From positions 3,951,001 through 4,015,000 of the forward strand of contig NZ_CP139141.1 in the NCBI RefSeq assembly GCF_034059295.1: 64,000 nt of DNA, given 5' to 3'. The position numbers and the translations under genes are program-made. The DNA comes from Pseudomonas sp. HR96. Lineage in GTDB: Bacteria > Pseudomonadota > Gammaproteobacteria > Pseudomonadales > Pseudomonadaceae. The notes under the pieces were generated by a model that worked only from the letters and a program-made list of their open reading frames with translations, searched no databases and had not been told where the DNA came from. Below are positions 1-9,010 of the stretch, one piece after another (position 1 is the stretch's first letter; every line of letters starts with the position of its first letter).

Positions 1-1527
1 AACAGCTACGTCACCGAGCTCAGCGGCCTCCAGCAACTGGCGTCGAGCAGCGCCAAGGTGACCTTCCTGCCCGAGCTGAGCCTCAATCCCAAGGCCTCGG
101 TGTGGTACCAGCCGAGCACCGGCAGCAACAGCATCAGCAATGCCGGGGTCAAGGCCGAGTACTTCGCCAACACCAGCTTCTCCGGCAGCCCGGCGCTGAC
201 CCGGGTGGAACCTGGGGTCAACTTCAACTGGACCACCAGCAGCAACGTGACCGACGCCGGCACCACCGCCGTTTCAGGTTTCAGCCCCACCGCCGGCGCT
301 TTCTCGGCGCGCTTCAGCGCGGTGATCAAGCCGGTGGTATCCGGCCCGCAGGTGTTCAAGGTGCGCGCCGACGGCCCGTACAAGCTCTGGGTCAACGACG
401 TGCTGGTGCTGCAGAGCGACGGCGTGCCCTACTCCTCCGACGTGGTCAACGCCATGGTCACCTCTGGCCAGACCCCCTCCCTGGTCGCCGGCAAGCCGTA
501 CACCGTCAAGCTTGAGTACCAGCGCACCCAAGGCAACTTCACTCCGGCCCTGGGCGGTCTGGCTGGCGTGCAGATGAGCTGGGCAGCCATGCGCCCGGCC
601 AAGGACCTGGCGCAATACGACGCCGTGGTGGTGGCCGCCGGTACCAACTACGAAAACGAGGGCGAAGGTTCAGACCACGGCTTCGAACTGCCCGACCAGC
701 AGGCCGACCTGATCAGCAACGTGGCCAAGGTCAACCCCAACACCATCGTCGTCGTGCACGGCGGTGGCGTGGCGGACATGCAACCGTGGGCCACCAAGGT
801 CGGCGCCACCCTGCAGGCCTGGTTCCCTGGCCAGCAAGGCGGCCAGGCCCTGGCGGAGATCCTCTACGGCAAGGTCAACCCGTCGGGCAAGCTGCCGGTG
901 ACCATCGACAAGAAGATCGAGAACAACGCCAGCTACGCCTCCTATCCGGACCCGGCGCTGTACCGTGGCGACAACGCGGCCACCCAGCTGACCTACAGCG
1001 AAGGCCTGTACCTGGGCTACCGGGCCTACGACAAGAACAACAGCAAGCCGCTGTACCCGTTCGGCTTCGGTCTGTCGTATACCACTTTCGGCTACAGCGA
1101 CCTGAAACTGTCGAGCAACGTGCTGACCCCGGGCGCCACGGTCGACGTCAAGTTCACTGTGACCAACACCGGCGACAAGGCTGGCTACGAAGTCGCGCAG
1201 CTGTACGTGCAGCCGGTCAACCCGGCGGTCGAACGGCCGGAGAAAGAGCTCAAGGGCTTTACCAAGGTCTGGCTCAAGGCCGGTGAAAGCAAGCAGGTGA
1301 GCATCCCGCTGGATTCGCGCTCGCTGGCCTACTACGTCGACAGCAGCGACAGCTGGAACGTCGACGCCGGCAAGTTCAAGATCCGCGTCGGCAGCAGCTC
1401 CCAGGACCTTGCCCTGAGCAAGACCCTGACCACGCTGTACCCCGAGCAGCTGACCACCCGCGACAGCAACCCGCTGCCGCTGCCACTGCGCAAGGCGGTG
1501 CAGGTCAAAGCCGACCGCGCCTACTGA
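1..1527 (+). CDS. Glycoside hydrolase family 3 protein (beta-glucosidase-like), 5' end outside the window
   Basis: The frame is open from base 1, so the gene starts before the window; 508 codons are visible and the stop is TGA. A PA14-type carbohydrate-binding module begins around residue 50 (VKAEYFANTSF). The second GH3 alpha/beta domain follows and includes the EGSDHGFELP stretch, where GH3 enzymes place active-site residues, and WFPGQQGGQALAEILYG. A fibronectin-III-like domain closes the protein (ERPEKELKGFTKVWLKAG). This order (GH3 N-domain, C-domain split by PA14, Fn3-like) is that of secreted or periplasmic beta-glucosidases and xylosidases. The N-terminal catalytic barrel is not visible, so substrate and export cannot be judged. 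It converges on a TetR gene only 15 bp away, with no obvious terminator between them. Confidence 0.85.
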   Translation, partial: NSYVTELSGLQQLASSSAKVTFLPELSLNPKASVWYQPSTGSNSISNAGVKAEYFANTSFSGSPALTRVEPGVNFNWTTSSNVTDAGTTAVSGFSPTAGAFSARFSAVIKPVVSGPQVFKVRADGPYKLWVNDVLVLQSDGVPYSSDVVNAMVTSGQTPSLVAGKPYTVKLEYQRTQGNFTPALGGLAGVQMSWAAMRPAKDLAQYDAVVVAAGTNYENEGEGSDHGFELPDQQADLISNVAKVNPNTIVVVHGGGVADMQPWATKVGATLQAWFPGQQGGQALAEILYGKVNPSGKLPVTIDKKIENNASYASYPDPALYRGDNAATQLTYSEGLYLGYRAYDKNNSKPLYPFGFGLSYTTFGYSDLKLSSNVLTPGATVDVKFTVTNTGDKAGYEVAQLYVQPVNPAVERPEKELKGFTKVWLKAGESKQVSIPLDSRSLAYYVDSSDSWNVDAGKFKIRVGSSSQDLALSKTLTTLYPEQLTTRDSNPLPLPLRKAVQVKADRAY

Positions 1528-1542
1528 TGGAACTCGCCGGGC

Positions 1543-2196
1543 TCAGGGATGAGCCTGGCGTTGCAGATCGTCGCCCAGGCGCTGCAGGTAGAGGTCGAAC
1601 ACGCGCATCACATCGACCCGCTCGCGGCCCCTGAGCCACTGGATCTGCAGGCCGTCCATCATGGCGAAGATCTCCTGAGCCAGTGCCTGCACATCCACCC
1701 CCTCGCGAATTTCTCCCGCCTGCAGCAACGACGTCAGATGCGCCTGCGCATGGCCATGGACCATGGCGAACTTCTCCTGATACCAAGGGTAGGCCGGGTG
1801 CAGCTCGGACAGACTCTCGGTGTTGATCATCACCGCCGCCTGGCATTCGCCAGCGTCTTCCACACTCAAGCTCATGCTCAAGCGCACGAACTGCAGAAAG
1901 CCTTGCAGGGTCGGTGCGGTCACCAGCTCGCCGAAGCGTTCGGTGATGCGCTGATCGCGGCGGTCGAGCAAGGCGCGCAGCAACGCCACCTTGTTGGGAA
2001 AATGATGCAGCAGGCCGACCGTGGTGATGCCGGCAATGTCGGCGACGTCGCGCATCGAGGCGCCCAGATAACCCTCGCGGGCGAACACTTGGGTGGCGGC
2101 ATCGAGCAGCGCCATGCGGCGCATCTCGCCTTTGGGCGCACGTCGCCGCTTGGGTGCGGGAGACGCCTCGGGCGCCAGGGTTTCAGTCGTGGACAT
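1543..2196 (-). CDS. TetR/AcrR family transcriptional regulator
   Basis: A 217-aa protein with an N-terminal TetR helix-turn-helix at about residues 25-75 (LLDAATQVFAREGYLGASMR, then VADIAGITTVGLLHHFPNK) and a longer, poorly conserved ligand domain. The chosen ATG overlaps the 3' end of the MATE transporter gene by 14 bases (2183-2196). Upstream in-frame codons would lie inside the MATE gene and read as low-complexity Trp/Arg-rich sequence, so they were rejected. It is probably the last gene of the minus-strand helicase-MATE-TetR set. Regulators of this family next to exporters usually repress them and respond to the exported compound; that role is inferred here. Confidence 0.88.
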   Translation of the reverse strand: MSTTETLAPEASPAPKRRRAPKGEMRRMALLDAATQVFAREGYLGASMRDVADIAGITTVGLLHHFPNKVALLRALLDRRDQRITERFGELVTAPTLQGFLQFVRLSMSLSVEDAGECQAAVMINTESLSELHPAYPWYQEKFAMVHGHAQAHLTSLLQAGEIREGVDVQALAQEIFAMMDGLQIQWLRGRERVDVMRVFDLYLQRLGDDLQRQAHP

Positions 2197-3553
2197 AAGC
2201 TTCTTTTCGATCGTTGAACATTGCCCTGCGCAGGGCGAAGAACGCTCGCGCCTGGCGCGCGGCCAACCACACTGCGGCAACGGCCACCAGGCCGTTGCCG
2301 CACCACATGCCGACCAGCGCGCCCGGCGCACCGCCGTAACGAGCACCCACCAGAACAAAGGGCACGCTGCCCAGGGTACCGCGCAACCAGCCCAGCGTCG
2401 GCACCCACCAGGCACGGCCGATGGTCAGGAAGGTCGCCTGGGCGACGAAGTCCAGCCCGGCCAGCAGCCAGAACCCGGCGCCGTAATGACACATGGCCAG
2501 AAACACTGCGCGGCCACTGTCCACCAGCTCGAAATGATCGGCGATGGCCGGCCCGCACACTATCAGCAAAAGCCATACGGCAACACCATACAGCAGCACC
2601 AGGCGGCGACTGATGACGATGGCGCGGGCCGCTCGCACATCGCAGCCGGCGCCGATATTCTGCGCCAGCACCGGGACCAGGGCGCCGGGCAAGGCGAAAA
2701 ACACGCAATAGGCCAATTGCAGCACACGGTCGACCACGGTCATGCCGGCCAGCGCGGCGGCGCCCTGGGCGGCCATGGTCAGCATCAGGCAGGTGATGCC
2801 CACCGGCATCGCCAGGTTGCCGAGCATCACCGGCAAGGCGACCCGCAAGGTACGCCCCATGTGCAAGGCGAGCAGGCGCGCGCTGCGCGGCAGGCTCAGG
2901 CCGATGTGCCGCTTGACCAGCACCAGCCCCACCAGCAAGGAAAGCAGTGACGACAGCGCATAGGCCAGCGCAGCGCCGTCCAGGCCCAGCCCGCAGGCGA
3001 AGATCAGCAGCGGGTCGGCCAGGGCCAGGCTGCCGGCACCGCACAACAGCAGCACCAGCGCCAGGCGCACCAGACCCTGCGCCTTGAGTAGCTGCGCGCA
3101 CATCTGCATGCCCGCCTGCAGCACGCTGGCCGGCAGCGCCAGCCAGATGAAGTGTTGCGCCTGGGCGAAGGCCTGCGTGTCAGCGCCCAGCCAGCGGCTG
3201 ACCGGTGCCACGCACAGCAGTTCGAGCAGCGCCACGCCAGCGGCAATGGCCAGCGCCAGTACCAGCAGATGGCTGACCAGGCGCCCGCGACGTTGCCCGG
3301 CATGGCGGCCGATGCGCTCGGAAAGCACCACGCCACCGGCGATCACCACGCCTGAGGCGAAGGCGGCATTGACGAAGACCAGGGTCTTGGCCAGGCCGAC
3401 CGCCGCCAGTAGGGTCTGGTCGTGGAGCATGGCGACGTAGGTCAGGGTCAGGATGTCCACCAGGAACAGCGCCAGCTGGCCCGCCCCGCTGGCCCCGGCC
3501 ATGGCCAGCAGCTGGCGCGGCAGCGAGCCTGCGGTGAACCGCGCAGGGATCAC
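2183..3553 (-). CDS. MATE family efflux transporter
   Basis: A 456-aa inner-membrane protein with about 12 hydrophobic segments arranged as two MatE repeats, typical length for cation-coupled multidrug/toxin exporters. The likely start is a GTG whose bases overlap the stop codon of the upstream helicase gene (GTGA, 3550-3553), indicating translational coupling. Longer starts would lie inside the helicase gene and add a Gly/Arg-rich tail unlike the family. Its 3' end overlaps the TetR gene. Family knowledge gives Na+ or H+ antiport of organic cations or drugs; the substrate cannot be read from sequence. Coupling of a MATE exporter to a helicase-nuclease gene is unusual. Confidence 0.88.
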   Translation of the reverse strand: MIPARFTAGSLPRQLLAMAGASGAGQLALFLVDILTLTYVAMLHDQTLLAAVGLAKTLVFVNAAFASGVVIAGGVVLSERIGRHAGQRRGRLVSHLLVLALAIAAGVALLELLCVAPVSRWLGADTQAFAQAQHFIWLALPASVLQAGMQMCAQLLKAQGLVRLALVLLLCGAGSLALADPLLIFACGLGLDGAALAYALSSLLSLLVGLVLVKRHIGLSLPRSARLLALHMGRTLRVALPVMLGNLAMPVGITCLMLTMAAQGAAALAGMTVVDRVLQLAYCVFFALPGALVPVLAQNIGAGCDVRAARAIVISRRLVLLYGVAVWLLLIVCGPAIADHFELVDSGRAVFLAMCHYGAGFWLLAGLDFVAQATFLTIGRAWWVPTLGWLRGTLGSVPFVLVGARYGGAPGALVGMWCGNGLVAVAAVWLAARQARAFFALRRAMFNDRKEAYVHD

Positions 3554-6500
3554 TGAGCGGGTTCCTCCAGCGTCAGCGCCACCGTTTCGGCCGACACGGC
3601 TGCAGCCTCCGGCAGACTGATGCGCGACTGCACGAGCAAGGCTTCGAGCGCTTCGTGCAGACGCTGCAGGGCCCCTGCCTTGTCCACCCACCAGTCGGTG
3701 GACCATAGCCGCAGCAGGTTCCAGCCCAACCCCTTAAGGATCGCCCCGCGCACCTTGTCACGATCGCGGGCGGTGGCAGCGCTGTGGTAGGTGGCGCCGT
3801 CACACTCGACGCCGGCCAGGTAATCGCCGGGGCGGTCCGGGTGGACGATGCCCAGGTCGATGCGAAAACGCGATACGCCGATCTGCGACACCACCTGCCA
3901 GCCCAGGCCCCGCAGGCCTTCAGCCACCGCCTCCTCGAACGGCGAGTCGTAGCCGCCGAGCGAGCCCTGCACCGCTTCGGCCAGGGCGCGCGGACCGTGC
4001 TGGGCGAATTCGATGAAGTGCTTGAGGTCGCGCACGGCGCGGGCGTTGGTGCGGTTGAGGTCGATCATGCCCGGGTCGAACGAGGAGAACACCAGCATCT
4101 CGCGGCGCGAGCGGGTGATGGCCACGTTCAAGCGGCGCCAGCCGCCGTCCTTGTTCAGCGGGCCGAAGTTCATCGACATCACCCCGGCACCCGGCTCGGT
4201 GGGGCCGTAGCCGATGCCCAGAATGATCAGGTCGCGCTCATCGCCCTGCACGGTCTCCAGGTTCTTCACCACCACAGGTTCCGTCTGGCTGTCCTGGAAG
4301 AAGGGCTCGATCTGCGGGTACTGCTGACGAGCGCGGTCGAGCAGGTCGCTGACCAGTTTCTGCTGGTCGGCGTTGAGGGTGATGATGCCGATGGAATGGC
4401 CGGCGGCGATGAACGCCGGGTCGGTCAGGCGCTTGACCGTCTCGTCGACGATGGCCTGCGCCTCCGCCTGGTTGTGGCGGCCCTTGCCCTTGGCGTAGAC
4501 CCCTTCGACGCGCCGCCAGTGCACTGCGCTGGCGCGGGTTTCAGCCGCCGGGAAGGTGATCAGGTTGCTGTCGTAATAGCGGTGGTTGGAGAACGCGATC
4601 AGGCTTTCATGCCGGCTGCGGTAGTGCCAGCTCAGGCTGTGGCTGGGCACGCCGGCGCCCAGGCACTCGTCGAGGATGCTCTCCATGTCCTCGGCGGTGT
4701 CGTCGTCGCCGGCATTGGCGCCACGGTTGAAGAAGTTGGTCGGCGGCATCTGCCTCGGGTCGCCGGCGATCACCACCTGGCGCCCGCGGGCGATCGAGCC
4801 GATGGCGTCCCAGGGGGCGATCTGCGAGGCTTCGTCGAAGATCACCAGGTCGAATGGCGGCAACTCGGCGGGCAGGTACTGGGCGATCGACAGCGGGCTC
4901 ATCAGCATGCACGGCGCCAGGCGATTGAGCGCGTCGCCCATTTCCACGGCCAGCTGGCGCACCGGCTTGTGCCGCCGCGACTTCTGCAACTCCTTCTTCA
5001 GCACAGCAAAGCCACTGTCCTTGACGATGTCGTTGCGCGATGGAATCAGCCCGCACTGGCGCGCGCGAATGTAGCGCACGCTCAGTTGCGCCAGCTCATC
5101 GTCGAGGCGACCGAACGCGGCGATGTCGCTCATGTGCTCGGCGGCAACGAAGTTGCGCAGCAGCGGCTCGGCGTCGATGCCGTGGGTGGCGAACCCGTGG
5201 GCGTAGGCCGTGACGAATGCCGCCTCGACTTCGCCAGGCGCCATCTGCCCGCCTTGCAGCGCTTCGGCGAGTGGCGCCAGGCCGGCCCCAGCGGCTTGCT
5301 CGCGCACTCGGCACCAATCGCACCAGGCCTTGAGTTGCGGCTCGTGTTGCTGGATGAACGTGCAGGTGGCGCGCAGTTCGGCCATGGGCAGGTCCAGCTC
5401 GGCGCCAGCCAGCCCGGCGAACTGCCGGGCGCTGGCGTCGTAACGCGTCAAGGCCAGCTGCAGAGCGGCCTGCGCCGCGTCGATCTGCCCGCCCGGGGCC
5501 AGCATGTCGTTGGCCTCCACCACCAGCCGCGACACGGCGCCACGCAGGGCGATCAACGCCTCGGGCGAAGTGACGAGCGCACTCAAGGCGCTGCGCAGAC
5601 GTTCGCCCAACTCGGTAGCCTGTTGCAGGCGCTTGCCGTCGCTGGCCACGCCTTGCCAGCCCGGCAGTGCCTGCAGGTCGGCAGACAGGCTGTCGAGCTC
5701 CTGCAACAGCGTCTGCTGGCGCGCGAACACGTCCAGGTCAGCAGGCACATTCGGCTCGCCGCTGGCGCCGCCGAGGGTCGCCAGTTCGGTGGCGACCTTG
5801 TTTTTCGCCCAGGTGGCGAGGAACCAGAACCTGCCCTCGGCTTGCTGCCATTGCTGGCGCAACGTCGCCACGGGAATACGCCGGCAGGCGTCGACCGCGT
5901 AGGTCAACGACAGACCCTTGTGCAATTGGCGGTAGCTCGCCAACAACTCGGCGGCGCGGCGGGCGGCGCGCAAACGCGCCCCCGCATCGGCAGCGAACGC
6001 GAAGGCCAGGTCGACTCCGTGTGTCTGCCCGATCAGGCTGACCAACTCCTGCAAGCGGCGCAGCTCGCCGACTTCGCCCGCCGGCAGCGGCAGATGAGTA
6101 AGCGCCAGCAGCCGTTGCCCGGCGCCGCTCGACTCATCGAGCAGCATCGGCAATTCAACCGCGCTGGCGGCGATCTGTGCCTGCCAGGCATTGGACCACT
6201 GGGTCTGCGCCAGGGCGCCGAAGCCGCTGGCCAGATCATGCCCGGCCTGGCCGTTCAGGCCCAGGCGACGGCTCAGGTCGAGCAACTCAGCGTACTGCGC
6301 GGCGTCGTCGACGCTGGCCGCCGACCAGGGCAGGCGCGGCGTAGCCGGCGAATGATCGCGCACCACGCGGCCGATGGCCTGGTGCAGCGACCAGCCATTC
6401 GGTGCCCGCCGATGCAGCACCTGCACCACCTCGTTGAGCCGCGAGCGCAGGCTGCCTAGGCGCTGCGCCTCGGCTTGCCACTGCTCGGCGCTCAAGGTGT

Positions 6501-8778
6501 CGCGTACATCCCAGGCGCGGTCCAGCTGCTTGAGCACCTCGACTTTCGACGCCTTGCTCGAATGCAGCTCCAGACAGAATTCGCCCAAGCCCTTCTCCGC
6601 CAGGCGGCGATAGACCACGTCCAGCGCCGCGCGCTTTTCGGCGACGAAGAGCACGCGGCGGCCGAGGGCCAGGTTGTGCGCGATCATGTTGGCGATGGTC
6701 TGCGACTTGCCGGTGCCGGGCGGCCCGTCGAGGACGAAGCTGCGCTGGCCGGCCGAGGCGACCACGGCCGCCAGTTGCGAGGAGTCGGCGGGCAGCGGGG
6801 TGAACAGCTCGCCTGGCTTGACCTTGGCATCGAGCTGCTCGGGGCGCGGGAAGCTTTCGCCGTCACTCTCGCTGAAGGCCTCGCCGCCATCGCGCTGCAA
6901 CAGATGCTGCACCAGCGGGCTTTGCAGCAGTTGCTCGGTGTTGGCCGCCAGGTCCTTCCACATCAGGTATTTGGCAAAGGAGAAAGTGCCCAGCACCACC
7001 TCGGTGCTGACCTCGAAACCGGCCACGTCGCGCACCGCGCGACGCACCAGGTTCCACACCCCGGCCACGTCGATGCCGTTTTCATCACCCGGCAGATCCC
7101 CTTCCAGGCCCGCAATGGTCAGCTCGAAGTCGTGGCGCAGCAGCTCCAGCAAAGTCAGGTTGAAGCGCGGCTCTTCGTCGAGCAGGCCGAGGGTGATGCC
7201 TGATAGCGCGCTTTTGCGCTCCAGCTTGACCGGCAGCAGGATCAGCGGCGCCGAATACACGCGCGGGTCTTCGGCAGCCTTCTTCCATTTGAGAAAGCCG
7301 ATGGCCAGAAACAAGGTGTTCGCACCGCCCTCCTCCAGGTCGGTGCGCGCCTTGCGGTACAGCTCGATCAGGGTGGCCTCGAGTTTGGCCTTGTCCAGGC
7401 TGGCGAGCACCTCGCCACGGGCCAGGGCCTGACGGGCGACTTCGTCGAGCAGGCTTTCGTGATGCTGTTGCTGGTACAACGCCGGGTCGCGGCCTGCGCC
7501 TTCGAGGTCGGGCAGCGGCACCACGCGGATGCGCTGCCCCCCGGCCAGCACGTCCTCCAGCGCAGCCGGATCGGCACAGTGCAGGCGTACGCCCTTGGCG
7601 CTGTCGGGCAAATGCAGCAGGCGGTTACGGGTGGTCAGGTCGAGCAACTTGCGCTGCCACAGCACCAGCTTGCCGGTACCGCCGGGGTCGCTGTCTTCGA
7701 CTTCGACGTCGAAGCCGGGCAGCGCCGGTGCCTGTTCCAGGGTGTCGGCCGGCGCAGGTGCGGGCGCGTCGGCACTGGCAGCGCTGTCCAGCGCAGTGAC
7801 CAGCGCGAGGGGGCGGATCTTCTGCATGCGCGCGCGGTGCAGGTCGATGGCCATGATGAACGTATCGTCAGCCAGCTGGCGCTCGGCAGCAGCGATCGCC
7901 TGGCCGAACCCGGGCACCGGTGCGCGGGTGGCCAGAGTGGTCTCGAACACCAGCATTTCCTTGAGGTCGATGCGCTTGCGCACCGCCGAAGCTTCATCGG
8001 TCAGCAGTTGGGAAAATTCCTGGGGTTGCAGCCACAGGCCGACGAAAGCATGCCCCTCGGTCATCATCAGCAACGCATTGAGGCCTGCCTGTTCCAGTGC
8101 TGCGGCGAACAGCAGGGCACTGTCCAGGCAGGTGGCCACGCCACTGTCGAGGACCTGGCTGGGCGGGCGGATCTTCTGTCCCTGCTGCTCGAAGCTGGCC
8201 GGCGGCAAGGCATAGCTCAGCCTGAAACCGCAGACCGCCGACCAGATGGCCGAGGCCAGCTCCCAACTGCGGCTGCGTGAACGGCTCTCATAGCCGTCGA
8301 TGGCGTGGTTGCGCCCGGCGCTGCGCAAGACATCCGACGCCGCCTTGAGCACGCGATCCACGGCCGGGTCATTGGGCATGCAGAACGCCGCGAGCAGCTC
8401 GGGCATGGCGCTCAGGCCGCCCCATTCGGTGCGCGCCAGCAGTTCGGTGGGGTAGCGCTGTTCAACCAGCACCCGCTCGCCCTGGGCCAGGCGCAGGGTC
8501 ACCTCGGCGCCGAGGCTTTCGCTCAGTCCCGAGAGATAATCGGCGTTGAGCTTGATGTCGCGTTCGGCGATCCCCAGGCGGTCGCCCGGGTTGAGCCGAG
8601 CCAGGTTCCAGCGGCGCGGTTCGACGAAGGCGGGGTCGCTGCTCAGGGTCAAGGTCAGGTCTTGCAGAGGATGCTCGCCGGCATGGGCGATGCTCAGTTC
8701 ACGCACCAGCGGCACGGAGTTCTGATGGGAGGCAAAGCCGATCTTGCGGGCGATCAGCGCCTCGAGGGTGATGGTCAT
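3550..8778 (-). CDS. DUF4011-type SF1 helicase with transglutaminase-like N-terminus and C-terminal Vsr/MTES_1575-like nuclease domain
   Basis: A 1742-aa protein. Residues about 200-250 resemble a transglutaminase-like core (Cys217 in GVATCLDSALLFAAALEQ, His243 in EGHAF). A DUF4011-type region begins near 371 (LWQRKLLDLTTRNRLLHL). The SF1 helicase motifs follow: Walker A near 683-692 (DGPPGTGKSQT), Walker B in FDLVIFDEASQIAPWDAIGS, then GDPRQMPPTNFF and a C-terminal ETVQGDERDLIILGIGYG with NVAITRSR. The last 140 residues carry a PD-(D/E)XK pattern (RIDLGIV with Asp1641; GVECDGATYH with Glu1658 and Asp1660). It is the first gene of an overlapping operon with the MATE and TetR genes. Family members are known as helicase-nuclease fusions, some suspected in phage defence; the function here is not established. 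Confidence 0.85.
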   Translation of the reverse strand: MTITLEALIARKIGFASHQNSVPLVRELSIAHAGEHPLQDLTLTLSSDPAFVEPRRWNLARLNPGDRLGIAERDIKLNADYLSGLSESLGAEVTLRLAQGERVLVEQRYPTELLARTEWGGLSAMPELLAAFCMPNDPAVDRVLKAASDVLRSAGRNHAIDGYESRSRSRSWELASAIWSAVCGFRLSYALPPASFEQQGQKIRPPSQVLDSGVATCLDSALLFAAALEQAGLNALLMMTEGHAFVGLWLQPQEFSQLLTDEASAVRKRIDLKEMLVFETTLATRAPVPGFGQAIAAAERQLADDTFIMAIDLHRARMQKIRPLALVTALDSAASADAPAPAPADTLEQAPALPGFDVEVEDSDPGGTGKLVLWQRKLLDLTTRNRLLHLPDSAKGVRLHCADPAALEDVLAGGQRIRVVPLPDLEGAGRDPALYQQQHHESLLDEVARQALARGEVLASLDKAKLEATLIELYRKARTDLEEGGANTLFLAIGFLKWKKAAEDPRVYSAPLILLPVKLERKSALSGITLGLLDEEPRFNLTLLELLRHDFELTIAGLEGDLPGDENGIDVAGVWNLVRRAVRDVAGFEVSTEVVLGTFSFAKYLMWKDLAANTEQLLQSPLVQHLLQRDGGEAFSESDGESFPRPEQLDAKVKPGELFTPLPADSSQLAAVVASAGQRSFVLDGPPGTGKSQTIANMIAHNLALGRRVLFVAEKRAALDVVYRRLAEKGLGEFCLELHSSKASKVEVLKQLDRAWDVRDTLSAEQWQAEAQRLGSLRSRLNEVVQVLHRRAPNGWSLHQAIGRVVRDHSPATPRLPWSAASVDDAAQYAELLDLSRRLGLNGQAGHDLASGFGALAQTQWSNAWQAQIAASAVELPMLLDESSGAGQRLLALTHLPLPAGEVGELRRLQELVSLIGQTHGVDLAFAFAADAGARLRAARRAAELLASYRQLHKGLSLTYAVDACRRIPVATLRQQWQQAEGRFWFLATWAKNKVATELATLGGASGEPNVPADLDVFARQQTLLQELDSLSADLQALPGWQGVASDGKRLQQATELGERLRSALSALVTSPEALIALRGAVSRLVVEANDMLAPGGQIDAAQAALQLALTRYDASARQFAGLAGAELDLPMAELRATCTFIQQHEPQLKAWCDWCRVREQAAGAGLAPLAEALQGGQMAPGEVEAAFVTAYAHGFATHGIDAEPLLRNFVAAEHMSDIAAFGRLDDELAQLSVRYIRARQCGLIPSRNDIVKDSGFAVLKKELQKSRRHKPVRQLAVEMGDALNRLAPCMLMSPLSIAQYLPAELPPFDLVIFDEASQIAPWDAIGSIARGRQVVIAGDPRQMPPTNFFNRGANAGDDDTAEDMESILDECLGAGVPSHSLSWHYRSRHESLIAFSNHRYYDSNLITFPAAETRASAVHWRRVEGVYAKGKGRHNQAEAQAIVDETVKRLTDPAFIAAGHSIGIITLNADQQKLVSDLLDRARQQYPQIEPFFQDSQTEPVVVKNLETVQGDERDLIILGIGYGPTEPGAGVMSMNFGPLNKDGGWRRLNVAITRSRREMLVFSSFDPGMIDLNRTNARAVRDLKHFIEFAQHGPRALAEAVQGSLGGYDSPFEEAVAEGLRGLGWQVVSQIGVSRFRIDLGIVHPDRPGDYLAGVECDGATYHSAATARDRDKVRGAILKGLGWNLLRLWSTDWWVDKAGALQRLHEALEALLVQSRISLPEAAAVSAETVALTLEEPAQ

Positions 8779-9010
8779 TCATGGGCTCCAGCGGCGGCCT
8801 GCGCTCGCGGCCGGCTGGGCCGCGAGTAAATGGCGCCTATAGTCCATGAGTGGTGGGGCTTTTGGAATGGCTTTGTGCGGCGTACGGATGAAATGCCATG
8901 GCACGCACCGCCGGGAGGGGGCGAGGCTGGCTTGTGTCAGGGTGCCACCAAGGCCAGCGCCGGGCGACTCGGATAAACTGACGCCCCTCCCCCAACCAGG
9001 CCCGGCCCTG
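8779..9010. promoter_or_regulatory. Divergent intergenic control region between the helicase operon and a LysR gene
   Basis: This 232-bp gap separates divergently transcribed genes and must hold promoters for both. I see no convincing paired -35/-10 boxes, strong palindrome or terminator. Translation of the upper-frame extension of the LysR gene gives low-complexity sequence, so it is not coding. Confidence 0.4.

Noticed and set aside
3784..6459. An 891-codon plus-strand frame inside the helicase region
   Set aside because: Antisense shadow of the helicase; no ribosome site, no family pattern.
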